This document shows positions 53,001-62,364 of a stretch of 64,000 nt of DNA, piece by piece. Positions within the stretch are counted from its first letter, which is position 1. Each line of letters opens with the position of its first letter. Position numbers and translations under genes: made by a program. Under the pieces are notes generated by a model, which was given only the letters and a program-made list of their open reading frames with translations, was not told the DNA's origin and made no database searches. Source of the stretch: Caballeronia humi. Its GTDB lineage: Bacteria; Pseudomonadota; Gammaproteobacteria; Burkholderiales; Burkholderiaceae. The stretch lies in the NCBI RefSeq assembly GCF_001544475.1, contig NZ_FCNW02000027.1:28602-92601 (forward strand). Reading direction: 5' to 3'.

Positions 53001-53483
53001 TCACTGAATATTCCAGTGGAAGGCGCTCTTCGACTTGCCCGGACCCTCGACGCTGACCGCGTGTTTCTGCTCCTGATCCTTGTACTTCGCGAACACGGTG
53101 TACTTCCCCGGCGGCAGCTTGACGAGCATGTATGGACCCATCGCCTCGGTGTTGAGCAACTCGGCGTTCTTCCCGTCGACGATGCGCACGTGCACGCCCG
53201 ACAGATAGTCCGCCGTCGGTCCGGTGAAACGCAGCGAAAGCGGCCAGTGCGACTGTTCGCGCTGCAGCGCCTTCGATTCGTCGAGCCCGACGCCGCCCGA
53301 CGTATATGACACGCTGCCCTGCTGCTGGACTTGCGGCAAGCCGCCGCCGTTGGTGTTGCCGGCGCTGCTCATGTCGGTGGTATCGGTGCTCGATGCCTGC
53401 GCCCAGGCGCCGCCCGCCGCGCCGAGGGCGAGCACGGCCGCCACCGCGGCGGCCGCATGTTTTCCTGTGGTCTTGATCGTCAT
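53001..53483 (-). CDS. hypothetical secreted protein with a carboxypeptidase-regulatory-like fold
   Basis: A 160-residue protein with signal peptide MTIKTTGKHAAAAVAAVLAL to AWAQ. The mature part has a Ser/Thr/Gly/Gln-rich segment and then LSLRFTGPTADYLSGVHVRIVDGKNAELLNTEAMGPYMLVKLPPGKYTVFAKYKDQEQKH, which looks like a small Ig-like or carboxypeptidase regulatory domain. The function is unknown. Its terminator is intact. Confidence 0.75.
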   Translation of the reverse strand: MTIKTTGKHAAAAVAAVLALGAAGGAWAQASSTDTTDMSSAGNTNGGGLPQVQQQGSVSYTSGGVGLDESKALQREQSHWPLSLRFTGPTADYLSGVHVRIVDGKNAELLNTEAMGPYMLVKLPPGKYTVFAKYKDQEQKHAVSVEGPGKSKSAFHWNIQ

Positions 53484-53610
53484 TGTGGTCCGCTCCTTGT
53501 GTCCGCTCGTTCGCGGATACGGTCAACCTGAAACACGCCCGATGCGCCATCACAGCGCGATGGGGCCCCAAGGTTGGCTTTAGCAACCTTCATGCCCGAT
53601 TAGCCCAGAT

Positions 53611-55131
53611 TTAGCCAAGGTCTACTGGCACGAAAATCTGCGCATCGTCGCGCTGGATCAGGAGCGCGAGGCTGTCGCCGGCGTGCGAGACCATCGCCTT
53701 GAGTTGCTGCACGCTCGACACCGGCTGGCCGTTGACCGCGAGGATCACGTCGCCCGCCTGGATGCCCGCGTTCGCCGCCGGACCGCTCGCCTGCTGCACG
53801 ATCAAACCGCGCGAGAGCGAGCTGTCCTGCTTCTCTTCCGGCGACAGCGGCCGCACCGCGACACCCAGCCGCGCGTCCTGCGCCGACGCGCCGCCGTCCT
53901 CGCCCTTCGCATTGGCGCTCGCGGTCTTCGCGTCGTTGAGCGCGCCGATCGTGACCGTCAGGTCCTTCGTGCCGCGGTCACGCCACACCTGCACCTTCGC
54001 CTGGCTGCCCGGCGGCAAGCCCGCGACCTGCGACGGCAGCGACGTCGAATCGGTGACCGGCAAGCCGTTGAGCGACATGATCACGTCGCCCGGTTGCAGA
54101 CCCGCCTTCGCGGCCGGCCCGTTCGTCTCGACCGAACTCACGAGCGCGCCCTGCGGCGTCTTCATGCCGAACGAATTCGCGAGCGTCTGGTTGAGCCCCT
54201 GCACCGTCACGCCGAGGCGGCCGCGATCGACGTGACCCGTCTTCACGAGCGCGTCCTTCACCTTGATCGCCTCGTTGATCGGGATCGCGAACGAAAGGCC
54301 CTGGAAACCACCCGTCTGCGAGTAGATCATCGAGTTGATACCGATCACTTCGCCTTGAAGGTTGAAGAGCGGCCCGCCCGAGTTGCCCGGGTTGACCGGC
54401 ACATCGGTCTGGATGAACGGCGTGTAGTTCTCGTTCGGCAGCGAGCGCGACTTGGCGCTGATGATGCCCGAGGTCACCGTGTTGTCGAAGCCGTAGGGCG
54501 AGCCGATCGCGACCACCCATTGGCCGACCTTGCTGCCGTTCGGGTCGCCGATCTTGACGGTCGGCAGGTTCTTCGCGTCGATCTTGAGCACCGCGACGTC
54601 CGACTGCTTGTCGGCGCCGACAACCTTCGCGCGGTATTCGCGCTTGTCGGTGAGCTTGACGGTGACGACGTTCGCGCCGACGACGACGTGCGCGTTGGTC
54701 AGGATATAGCCATCGTTGCTGACGATGAAGCCCGAGCCGAGCCCTTCGCTCGGACGATCCTGTGCGCCGCCGTTGCCATTGCCGCCGCCGCCAAAGCCGG
54801 GCATGCCGCCGAAGCGCTTGAAGAACTGATAGAACGGATCGTTCGGATCGATCGGCAGTTGCGACGCGCCGCTATTGCGCGACGACGTCTTGCTGACAAC
54901 GTGCTTCGCGCTGATGTTCACGACCGCCGGGCCATACGTTTCGACGAGGCCCGAGAAATCGGGGATGCCGGTCTTGGCGGCGGCTTCGGCCGGCATCATC
55001 GCGACGGCGGCTTGCGCGGGCGCGATGACCTGCGGCGCCGGAACGTTGTTGTGACCGGCCACATAGCCCGCCGACAACGCAATGGCAACGGCGGCTGCAA
55101 CGGCGCTGCGGGTGAGGATCTTCGATTTCAT
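53611..55131 (-). CDS. DegP/MucD-type periplasmic serine protease
   Basis: A 506-residue Do-like protease with an N-terminal signal anchor (VAAAVAIALSAGYVAG). The trypsin-like triad is H148 (TNAHVVVG), D178 (SDVAVLKID) and S251 (NPGNSGGPL). Two PDZ domains follow (residues ~285-375 and ~410-500). It removes misfolded proteins in the envelope. A Gly/Asn-rich loop (FGGGGNGNGG) precedes the protease domain. It is preceded by a CTTAA-N6-CTTAA box and located 390 bases from the histidine kinase gene. Confidence 0.94.
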   Translation of the reverse strand: MKSKILTRSAVAAAVAIALSAGYVAGHNNVPAPQVIAPAQAAVAMMPAEAAAKTGIPDFSGLVETYGPAVVNISAKHVVSKTSSRNSGASQLPIDPNDPFYQFFKRFGGMPGFGGGGNGNGGAQDRPSEGLGSGFIVSNDGYILTNAHVVVGANVVTVKLTDKREYRAKVVGADKQSDVAVLKIDAKNLPTVKIGDPNGSKVGQWVVAIGSPYGFDNTVTSGIISAKSRSLPNENYTPFIQTDVPVNPGNSGGPLFNLQGEVIGINSMIYSQTGGFQGLSFAIPINEAIKVKDALVKTGHVDRGRLGVTVQGLNQTLANSFGMKTPQGALVSSVETNGPAAKAGLQPGDVIMSLNGLPVTDSTSLPSQVAGLPPGSQAKVQVWRDRGTKDLTVTIGALNDAKTASANAKGEDGGASAQDARLGVAVRPLSPEEKQDSSLSRGLIVQQASGPAANAGIQAGDVILAVNGQPVSSVQQLKAMVSHAGDSLALLIQRDDAQIFVPVDLG

Positions 55132-55524
55132 CGTGTGCTCCTGATCGTTCTGATCGTTCGATTGCTTGCTGGCTGGGATTCGCGCGGGTTGCGCTACGTT
55201 GAATCGAAGATTAAAGGGGCGGTCTTAAAGGAGTCTTAACGCGGCGAAGAGCGATGCGCTTTTCGATAGTGGCGTGCTTGCAACGGCGTTCCAGGAGCGT
55301 GCCGATGCGCTCGAAAAACGCAGGGTTCCTACGGGATGGGCGACGTCGGGGATGTGCTGGCGGCGGAGAGTTCGTTGCGGCAAGTCGACGGGTATCGGCG
55401 CGAGGCGGAGCCCAGCGCGTCGGCAAGTCGGACGATTACGCCGTGGGTACAGCGCTAACGAGCACAGGCGGCAACATACATTTCGCGCCGGGCGGTGATT
55501 TCCCTGAAACCGCGCCTGTCGCGC
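55132..55524. other. gap of 393 bases between degP-like and sensor genes
   Basis: Contains the CTTAA-N6-CTTAA box at 55224-55239 and otherwise no convincing gene. Broken reading-frame fragments such as MGDVGDVLAAESSLRQVDGY (from about 55336) suggest relic coding sequence, but no family was recognised. Confidence 0.35.
55224..55239 (+). promoter_or_regulatory. PmrA/QseB-like box upstream of the degP-like gene
   Basis: CTTAA (55224-55228) and CTTAA (55235-55239) form a direct repeat with an 11-base period, about 95 bases upstream of the protease ATG. The same arrangement precedes the adjacent response-regulator gene. Confidence 0.55.
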
Positions 55525-56826
55525 TTAAAACCTCACCGTAACCAGCAGCCCGCCCGCTGGCGACTCGCCCAGCGCCACCATCGCGCCGTGCTGCAACGCG
55601 ATGCGCCGCACGATCGCAAGCCCAAGCCCGCTGCCCGCGACATCCGTGCGCGCGCGGCTTGCGCCTTCACCCACGCGATAGAACCGGTCGAACACGCGTT
55701 CGCGTTCATCGGCGGCGATGCCGGGGCCGCTATCGGCGATCCGCACGACGGGGCGCCCGTCCTCCACTTTCAACGACACATCGACACGCCCGCCCTCCGG
55801 CGTGTACTTCGTCGCGTTGTCGATGAGATTGTTGAGCATCACGCGCAGCGCTTCCGGATCGCCGTCGATCGTCGCGGAATCACTCGTCTCGATGCCGAGA
55901 TCGACGCCCCGCTGCTGGGCAAGCAGCACGCTCGCGCCGACGCAGTCGTCCAGCAGCGCGTGCAGATCGACGGGTTTCAGCGGCGTCTTGCTGTCCGGCT
56001 CCGAGCGGGCGAGCGCAAGCAGTTGCTCGGCCAGCCGCGTCGCGCGCGCGATGCCCGCGTGCAGGTCCGAGAGTGCTTCCTTGCGGGCGTCGTCGTCGTG
56101 CGCCCGCGCGACGAGCTGCGCCTGAATCTGCACGGCGGCGAGCGGCGTGCGCAGTTCGTGGGCGGCATCGGCGACGAAGGCTTTTTGTGTATCGAGCGCC
56201 GTCGCGAGGCGGTCGAGCAGCGCGTTCAGCGCGTGCACGACCGGCTTCACTTCCTGCGGCAAACGGTTGTCGGGCAAGGGTTCGAGCGCTTCGGGATGAC
56301 GTGTGTCGAGCGCGCGCGTCACGCGCTGCAGCGGCGCGAGCCCGCGTCCGACGATCACCCACACCGCGAGCCCGAGAAACGGCAGCAGCAACACGAGCGG
56401 CCACAGCGTGCGCCACGCGACGCCCGCCGCGAGCCGGTTGCGGATCGACAGCGGCTGCGCGAGTTGCACGACGTTATCGCCGACGATCGCGCTGTACACC
56501 CGCCACACGCCGCGCGGTGTTACTTCGGTGGAGAAGCCGAGTTCCGCGTGCGGCGCGAGCGGCACACGCGGATGCGAGTAATACATCAGCGAGCCGTTGC
56601 GATTCCAGATCTGGATCACGACGCCTTCGTCGCTCTCGCTGCGCGACGTGAGCACAGACGAAAACGGCTCCGACGGCAGCGCGGCCGCGATCTGCTGCAA
56701 CTGGTAATCGAAGAGTTCGTTGGCTTCGGCGAGTGCCTGCCGGTAGATCAGCCACCCCGCAAACCCCACGCCGACGATCACGAGCGAGAGCAGCCAGATG
56801 AGCAACTGGCGGCGGATCGAATGCAT
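55525..56826 (-). CDS. sensor histidine kinase, QseC/PmrB-like
   Basis: A 433-residue inner-membrane kinase. TM1 is at residues ~8-28, a periplasmic sensor at ~30-140, TM2 at ~141-160, HAMP at ~160-210, the H box FVADAAHELRTPLAAVQIQ with H223, the N box LNNLIDNATKYTP (N~337), and G boxes ADSGPGIA and GSGLGLAIV. Its ATG shares one base with the regulator's stop (TGATG), so the pair is coupled. The signal (metal, pH or polymyxin) is not known. Confidence 0.93.
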   Translation of the reverse strand: MHSIRRQLLIWLLSLVIVGVGFAGWLIYRQALAEANELFDYQLQQIAAALPSEPFSSVLTSRSESDEGVVIQIWNRNGSLMYYSHPRVPLAPHAELGFSTEVTPRGVWRVYSAIVGDNVVQLAQPLSIRNRLAAGVAWRTLWPLVLLLPFLGLAVWVIVGRGLAPLQRVTRALDTRHPEALEPLPDNRLPQEVKPVVHALNALLDRLATALDTQKAFVADAAHELRTPLAAVQIQAQLVARAHDDDARKEALSDLHAGIARATRLAEQLLALARSEPDSKTPLKPVDLHALLDDCVGASVLLAQQRGVDLGIETSDSATIDGDPEALRVMLNNLIDNATKYTPEGGRVDVSLKVEDGRPVVRIADSGPGIAADERERVFDRFYRVGEGASRARTDVAGSGLGLAIVRRIALQHGAMVALGESPAGGLLVTVRF

Positions 56827-57488
56827 CAGACGTCCTTCGCGACCATGTAGCCCAAGCCACGCACGTTGCGGATCAGGTCGGCGCCGAGTTTCTTGCGCAG
56901 CGAATGAATGTAGACCTCGACCGTATTGCTGCCGATTTCCTCGCCCCAGCCGTAGATTTTCTCTTCGAGCTGGCTTTTCGAGAGCACCGAGCCCGGCCGC
57001 GCCATCAGCGCTTCGAGTAGCGCGAATTCGCGCGCGGACAACGCGATCGGCAAGCCGTCGAGCGTCACCTGATGGCCCACCGGATCGAGCGTCAGCGCGC
57101 CGTGCCGCACGAGCGACTCGCCGCGTCCCGCGTGGCGGCGGATCAGCGCGCGCATGCGGGCGCCGAGTTCGTCGAGATCGAAGGGCTTGACGAGGTAATC
57201 GTCCGCGCCGGCGTCGAGGCCTTTCACGCGATCGGCGACGGCATCGCGCGCCGTCACGATCAGCACCGGCAGCGCATTGCCGCGTGCGCGCAGGCTTTTC
57301 AGCACGTCGAGGCCGTCGCGCTTCGGCAGACCGAGATCGAGCAGCATCAGGTCGTAAGGCTCACCGCCGACTGCCGTCAACGCGGCCTCGCCGTCCTGCA
57401 CCCAATCGACGGCGAAGCCATCGCTCTTCAGCGCCTTCCTCACGCCCTCGGCGATCATCCGATCATCTTCGACTAGCAGGATTCGCAT
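56826..57488 (-). CDS. OmpR-family response regulator, QseB/PmrA-like
   Basis: A 220-residue regulator starting MRILLVEDDRMIAEGVRKAL. The receiver domain has D51 (LLDLGLP) as phosphorylation site and K101 (YLVKPFD), followed by a winged helix (VLSKSQLEEKIYGWG, TVEVYIHSLRKKLG). Paired with the sensor gene that follows. A CTTAA-N6-CTTAA direct repeat 60 bases upstream suggests autoregulation. Confidence 0.93.
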   Translation of the reverse strand: MRILLVEDDRMIAEGVRKALKSDGFAVDWVQDGEAALTAVGGEPYDLMLLDLGLPKRDGLDVLKSLRARGNALPVLIVTARDAVADRVKGLDAGADDYLVKPFDLDELGARMRALIRRHAGRGESLVRHGALTLDPVGHQVTLDGLPIALSAREFALLEALMARPGSVLSKSQLEEKIYGWGEEIGSNTVEVYIHSLRKKLGADLIRNVRGLGYMVAKDV

Positions 57489-57789
57489 TGCGTGCTCGTT
57501 TATCAGGAAATTCCGATGCATTTTAGCCGCGACACTTGCCGGGAGGATTAAGCGGGACTTAAGGGCGTTTTCACGCGATACGACAAATGTTGACGGTTTC
57601 CCTATGGACGCTGCGGAGACGACTTTCAATAATCGCGCTGAGACAAAAATAGGGCCAACACGATGAATGAGAGAAATTGCACCAAGGCACAGACGCAGCG
57701 TATCCGGACACCGCAATCGACACTCGCCCGGCACAGCATCGCGCACATGACGTCCTGCGGATGCAGCATCGACGGACGGGAGCGCTCAC
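57489..57789. other. gap of 301 bases between response regulator and Tle4-like gene
   Basis: Holds the promoter of the regulator operon on its left and the start of the lower-GC effector island on its right. No gene was recognised in it. Confidence 0.4.
57548..57563 (-). promoter_or_regulatory. PmrA/QseB-like box upstream of the response regulator
   Basis: On the minus strand this reads CTTAA-N6-CTTAA (plus strand TTAAG at 57548-57552 and 57559-57563), an 11-base direct repeat 60 bases before the regulator ATG. It matches the box in front of the degP-like gene. Confidence 0.6.
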
Positions 57790-59352
57790 ATGGCAACCAT
57801 TGAACGCATCATCCCTGGAGTGGTGGCCGACGACGGCTCGGTGCACTACTCATCCGTCACCTCGCCTCCGGATGACAGCACCGCCGTGTGCTACATGGTC
57901 CCCGACCGAATCGTTCCGGTGATCTTCATCCCGGGGGTGATGGGGACGAATTTGAGAACGTCGGCTAAACCGTCAAAGCCGGTCTGGCTCGCCGACAGTT
58001 CGCTGAGTGTGGCGGCCAACTGGGGATTGAGGGGAGCGGACAAGCGAAAGCTAGGTCTTGATCCCAAGATCACCGAGGTTTACGACGGCGGCGCCATCCC
58101 CCAAGGCACGGCTCAGAAAGACGTCGAATTGAAACGTCGTGGCTGGGGCGAAGTGGCGAACATGAGCTACGGAACGTTCTTGCCCTGGCTTGAGAATGCG
58201 CTCAACGATGCAGACGTATGCATGACGGGCTTGCGCAACAGCCTGATGAAGAAAGTTGTAGCGAGCGCGCCTGGCGTGCAGCCGCTGTCGGCCGACGAAG
58301 TGGGGCTGTCATACAAGTATCAGTTTCCCGTGCACGCGGTCGGCTACAACTGGCTCCAGTCGAACGCCGATTCGGGTGAACGGCTGGCGGAACGCATCGA
58401 GTACTTCATGAGCTACTACCGCAAGAAGGGAAGAAGGTGCGAGAAAGTCATTCTCGTCACCCACTCGATGGGCGGGCTGGTCTCCCGCTACTACTCCGAG
58501 GTTCTCGGCGGCAGCAAAAACGTGTTGGGAATCGTGCACGGGGTCATGCCGGCGACGGGTTCGGCCACCGCGTACAAACGAGTCAAGGCCGGCACCGAGA
58601 TGCCGGCGGGCGTGGTGCTGGGTATCGACGCCGCGGAGGTTACGGCTGTGTTCGCGCAATCGCCGGGCGCGTTGCAGTTGTTGCCGAGTCCGGAGTATGG
58701 GATGGGGTGGTTGAAGATCAGGGATGGCAGCCAGAACGTGACGCTACCAAAAGTTGACCCCTACACTGAGATTTACACGATGCGAGGGGCTTGGTGGGCG
58801 CTATGCGACGAAAGCCTTATCAATCCCGTGGACTCACGAAAGGCAACAGTTGACAGCGACTGGGCCCGCTACAAGGGCTTGATCCTGGATGACGTGCTGC
58901 CTTTCCATAAGTCAATTGGCAAACGCTATCACTCGAACACTTACGCGTTCTACGGCGATGATTCGGTCCACAAGACCTGGGGCGACGTAGTTTGGGAGCG
59001 CAAGATCACGAGCGTACTCAAGCGATTCGACTCGTACGCCAAGATCGACGATCTAACGGCGGGGAAGGTTCTTCAAGACTTGGGGCAAGGCGAACAGGAT
59101 CTGCTTCAGCGAACGGCGAACCAACCCATTGCAACAGGGTTCGTACTCAAGAATGCAGCCGAGAACGGCGATGGAACCGTGCCGATCCGCTCGGGTGCCG
59201 CGCCCGCCGGGCACGTCAAGGTGTGTGTTCCTTACCCGGGCGTCGATCACGAGGGCGCATACAAGGCGCTGCCTCAGCAACTGTTTGCGCTGTGGGCGAT
59301 TACGAAAATTGCGTACAGCATCAGGGAAACGAGCATGGCGTACAAGGAATGA
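57790..59352 (+). CDS. type VI secretion lipase effector, Tle4-like (PGAP1/LCAT fold)
   Basis: A 520-residue alpha/beta hydrolase without a signal peptide, as expected for a T6SS cargo. IPGVMGTNL (residues ~48-56) is the oxyanion/lid region of LCAT/PGAP1-type lipases. The nucleophile S226 is in VILVTHSMGGLVSRYY, D461 in NGDGTVP and H487 in PGVDHEGAYK, so the triad is intact. The layout fits Tle4 (TplE) of P. aeruginosa, a phospholipase effector. It overlaps by 4 bases a Tli4-like immunity gene. No VgrG, PAAR or other T6SS gene is near, so it is an orphan pair. Codons are less G/C-rich than in neighbours, suggesting acquisition by transfer. Confidence 0.8.
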   Translation: MATIERIIPGVVADDGSVHYSSVTSPPDDSTAVCYMVPDRIVPVIFIPGVMGTNLRTSAKPSKPVWLADSSLSVAANWGLRGADKRKLGLDPKITEVYDGGAIPQGTAQKDVELKRRGWGEVANMSYGTFLPWLENALNDADVCMTGLRNSLMKKVVASAPGVQPLSADEVGLSYKYQFPVHAVGYNWLQSNADSGERLAERIEYFMSYYRKKGRRCEKVILVTHSMGGLVSRYYSEVLGGSKNVLGIVHGVMPATGSATAYKRVKAGTEMPAGVVLGIDAAEVTAVFAQSPGALQLLPSPEYGMGWLKIRDGSQNVTLPKVDPYTEIYTMRGAWWALCDESLINPVDSRKATVDSDWARYKGLILDDVLPFHKSIGKRYHSNTYAFYGDDSVHKTWGDVVWERKITSVLKRFDSYAKIDDLTAGKVLQDLGQGEQDLLQRTANQPIATGFVLKNAAENGDGTVPIRSGAAPAGHVKVCVPYPGVDHEGAYKALPQQLFALWAITKIAYSIRETSMAYKE

Positions 59353-60423
59353 ACCCAAAAGCCGCCCTTTCGATACTGTGCCTCGCGCTCTGCCTGAGCG
59401 CATGCGACAAACCCAAAGCCTTGACGCCACGAGAGAATAAAACCGTGAACGACATAACCGCCAATCTTGCCCCGCGCTGTGTAGGGCGCTATCTCATCGA
59501 CATGCCCCAAGATGCTTTGAGTTTCGGAATGACTGAGATACAGGGCGTGCGTCTGGAAACCTTGGCAATGACTCAAGATGCCTATCGGGACGAGATCGCA
59601 AAGCGTGAAGCCGAGTTGAAATCAACGAAGAGTGCACTGGGATATCAATATCTTTATCAGCACGGCGAGGCGCGTGGCAGTGGTACGCGTTACTTCATCC
59701 GTCTGCGCAGCTATGGCGACCCCAGCGATATGAGCCGAACGATTGAAGCCTACAAATACGATCGTGGCTTTCGCATTAAATTCGAAGTACAAGCGTTCGA
59801 TTCGGCGCATTCGGTCTTCAAGGACGAACCGGCAATCAGGAACAGAGCTATTAAGAGTGACGTTTCGCCGAAGCTGGGACTAGTTCTTGACTTGCTCGAA
59901 CATACTCGCGGCCGGCGCCGACGACGACATCCCGACCGAACCCGGTGTCTGCTTTCTCAACGGCTTTCTTCCCGGAAAGGCGACCGATCAGGAAAACGTC
60001 TACGCCGGTTTTGTTTTACGCGACAAGCCCGACGTCAGCTTTGTCCTTCAGACAGATTCAAATATCCGAGAACAAACGACGTTGTTACAGCGTGGCACCA
60101 GCGTCAATCAGGCGCTCAAACAGCGCGATGGACGAACGATTCGCAAGGGGCATGTCGCGCTCGCGGGAATGCAAGCAGAGGAGTGGCTGGCCGAAGGCAT
60201 GACAACGGCCGCCATTCGCGGACATCACTTTGGCATGGAAGCCAATTCAAAGACGGGTAGCGCGCAGTCGCCTCTCATCAGCCTGGAGATGGACAACGGC
60301 GGAATTCCGCCTGACGACGATCCTGAACATCGTGCCGTCAAAGCATCGTTGACGGAGGGTGAAGCTGTGGGGTTATGGGACGCTATATCGCGAACCTTGC
60401 GTACGCGTCCGAATGCTTTCTGA
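59349..60423 (+). pseudogene. Tli4-like immunity lipoprotein gene with a frameshift
   Basis: Starts MNPKAALSILCLALCLSACD, a lipobox signal, so the protein would be held in the periplasm. The Tli4 domain begins RCVGRYLIDMPQDALSFG and runs in frame to LVLDLLEHTRG (about 59920). It continues in the +1 frame as ADDDIPTEPGVCFLNGFLPGKA to the stop at 60423. One extra base in the run GGCCGGCGCCGACGACGAC (near 59911-59929) explains the shift; removing it gives a single 357-residue protein. A sequencing error, a real mutation or programmed slippage are all possible. It overlaps the effector gene by 4 bases (ATGA). Confidence 0.8.
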
Positions 60424-60659
60424 CACCCCGTTTCAAGATGAAACGCCAGCACCGCACGGCGGGTAGATAGTGGAACGCCCCGTCTCTCAATGAGCTAGCC
60501 GATGCCAGATGGACGGCCCGAGCGATTTCAAACACCGCAACGATTTCGCAAGGAAAGCTTGTCTACAATAGCCGCTTTGCCCGGACGCACCGCACGTCGT
60601 CGTGAACTGCGCGTCAGGCGCGCTCATCCTTTCGCATCAATCGCATCGAAGAAGAATTC

Positions 60660-62249
60660 ATGCCGCTCGTCTCGTTTTCCGCTTCATTCCGTTCGATGAC
60701 CGCGCGTCTGTCGGCGGGCGCGTTGACTGTTGCGCTCGCCACCGGCCTGACGCTCGCCTACACACCGGCCGCCGTCGCGCGTGGCGGCGGTTCCAAAGCC
60801 GAATCGCACGGACCGAAGCCGCATAGCGCCTTCAAAGGCAAACGCAGCGAACACATCGCCGTGCCATCGGGGCCGCTCCCGCCCACGGTCATGGCCGCGC
60901 TCGCACGCGCCCACGTGCCGATCTCGTCGATGAGCGTGGTCGTGCAGCGCATCGGCGCACCGACGCCGCTCATCGCGATCAACGCGACCGAGCCGATGCT
61001 CCCCGCCTCGACGATGAAGCTCGTCACGACCTACGCCGGCCTGTCGCTGCTCGGACCCGACTATCGCTGGAAAACGACGGCCTACGCCGACGGCCAGGTC
61101 GACACGCAAGGCGTGCTGCACGGGAATCTCTATATCCAGGGCACCGGCGACCCGAAGCTCGTGCCGGAAGAACTGATCGACCTCGTCGACCAGATCCGCC
61201 GCAACGGCATCACCGGCATCGACGGCGGGCTCGTCCTCGACAAGCGCTATTTCGACGCCGCGACGCGCGATCTCCCCGCCTTCGACAACGACGATTCCGC
61301 GCCCTACAACGTCGGCCCTGATCCTTTGCTTTACGCGTTCAAGTCGCTGTCGTTCACGCTGACGCCGAATCCCGACGGCCAGGTGTCCATCGACGTGCTT
61401 CCTCAGCTCGCGCAACTGCAGATCGACAACGAGTTGCACGTCACGCGCGGCGCGTGCGCGGGATCGCTGCCGGCGGCATCGCCGAGCGTCTCGCAGACCG
61501 CAAGCGGCTTCGTGCAGGCGTCGTTCATCGGCGACTATCCGCTGCGCTGCGGCTCGCGCACGATCAACGTCGCCGCGCTCGACCACTCGACGTTCTTCGC
61601 CGGCGGCTTCCTCGCGCTCTGGAAGCAGACGGGCGGCACGTTCAGCGGCACGACCCGCGAAGGCGCGACGCCGTCGAGCGCGCGGCTCGTCGGCACGCAT
61701 CGCAGCCCGGTGCTCTCCGACGTCGTGCGCGACATCAACAAGTTCAGCAACAACGTGATGGCGCGCAACCTGTTTCTCACGATCGGCGCGGCCACCGCCA
61801 AGCCGCCCGCAACGCCTGCGAAATCCGCGCAGGCGATCCAGCAGTTCCTGCGCCACAGCGCCCTGCCGATGACCGGCCTCTCGCTCGACAACGGCTCAGG
61901 CCTCTCGCGCGACGAAAAGATCAGCGCGCTCTCGCTCGCCGAGATGCTGCAGGCGGCCAACTCGAGCCCGGTCGCGCAGGTGTTCACGGAATCGCTGCCG
62001 ATCGCGGGCGTCGACGGCACGATGCGCAACCGGCTTACCAACGCCGGCGCGCTCGGTAACGCGCACATCAAGACGGGCACCCTGCGGGACGTGCGGGCGA
62101 TCGCGGGCTACGTCGGCGCACAGAACGGCGAGAGCTACGTCGTCGTCAGCTTCATCAACGATCCGCGCGCGGAAGCGGCGCGCGGCGCCCACGACGCGCT
62201 TCTCGAATGGGTCTACGAAGGCGCGCGCCGAGCGGGCACCGCCGAATAG
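60660..62249 (+). CDS. dacB: D-alanyl-D-alanine carboxypeptidase/endopeptidase (PBP4 type)
   Basis: A 529-residue class C penicillin-binding protein of the S13 family. A signal peptide spans residues ~1-40. The active-site motifs are SxxK in PASTMKLVTTYAGL, SxN in NKFSNNVMARNLFL and KTG in AHIKTGTLRDVRAIAG. A large inserted domain sits between SxxK and SxN, as in DacB. It trims peptidoglycan peptides and cuts cross-links in the periplasm. GAAGAAG precedes the ATG; a second in-frame Met lies 12 residues on. Confidence 0.93.
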   Translation: MPLVSFSASFRSMTARLSAGALTVALATGLTLAYTPAAVARGGGSKAESHGPKPHSAFKGKRSEHIAVPSGPLPPTVMAALARAHVPISSMSVVVQRIGAPTPLIAINATEPMLPASTMKLVTTYAGLSLLGPDYRWKTTAYADGQVDTQGVLHGNLYIQGTGDPKLVPEELIDLVDQIRRNGITGIDGGLVLDKRYFDAATRDLPAFDNDDSAPYNVGPDPLLYAFKSLSFTLTPNPDGQVSIDVLPQLAQLQIDNELHVTRGACAGSLPAASPSVSQTASGFVQASFIGDYPLRCGSRTINVAALDHSTFFAGGFLALWKQTGGTFSGTTREGATPSSARLVGTHRSPVLSDVVRDINKFSNNVMARNLFLTIGAATAKPPATPAKSAQAIQQFLRHSALPMTGLSLDNGSGLSRDEKISALSLAEMLQAANSSPVAQVFTESLPIAGVDGTMRNRLTNAGALGNAHIKTGTLRDVRAIAGYVGAQNGESYVVVSFINDPRAEAARGAHDALLEWVYEGARRAGTAE

Positions 62250-62289
62250 CACGAGCGTGCACGTCCTGGAATAATCCTTCTACGAAGTA

Positions 62290-62311
62290 GCGAGCGCCGC
62301 CGCGCGCTCGC
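62290..62311. terminator. GC hairpin after dacB
   Basis: GCGAGCGC and GCGCTCGC form an 8-bp perfect stem with a six-base loop, 40 bases after the dacB stop. No U-tract follows, so it is a weak candidate. Confidence 0.35.
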
Positions 62312-62364
62312 CGTGTACGCTGTCGGGCACGGCGGCACAGACCGCTTCTTTGGAGGGAGACACC

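Noticed and set aside
53565..53597. AAGGTTG/CAACCTT hairpin near the degP-like gene
   Set aside because: No U-tract on either strand, and it overlaps the region just downstream of the protease stop without supporting features.
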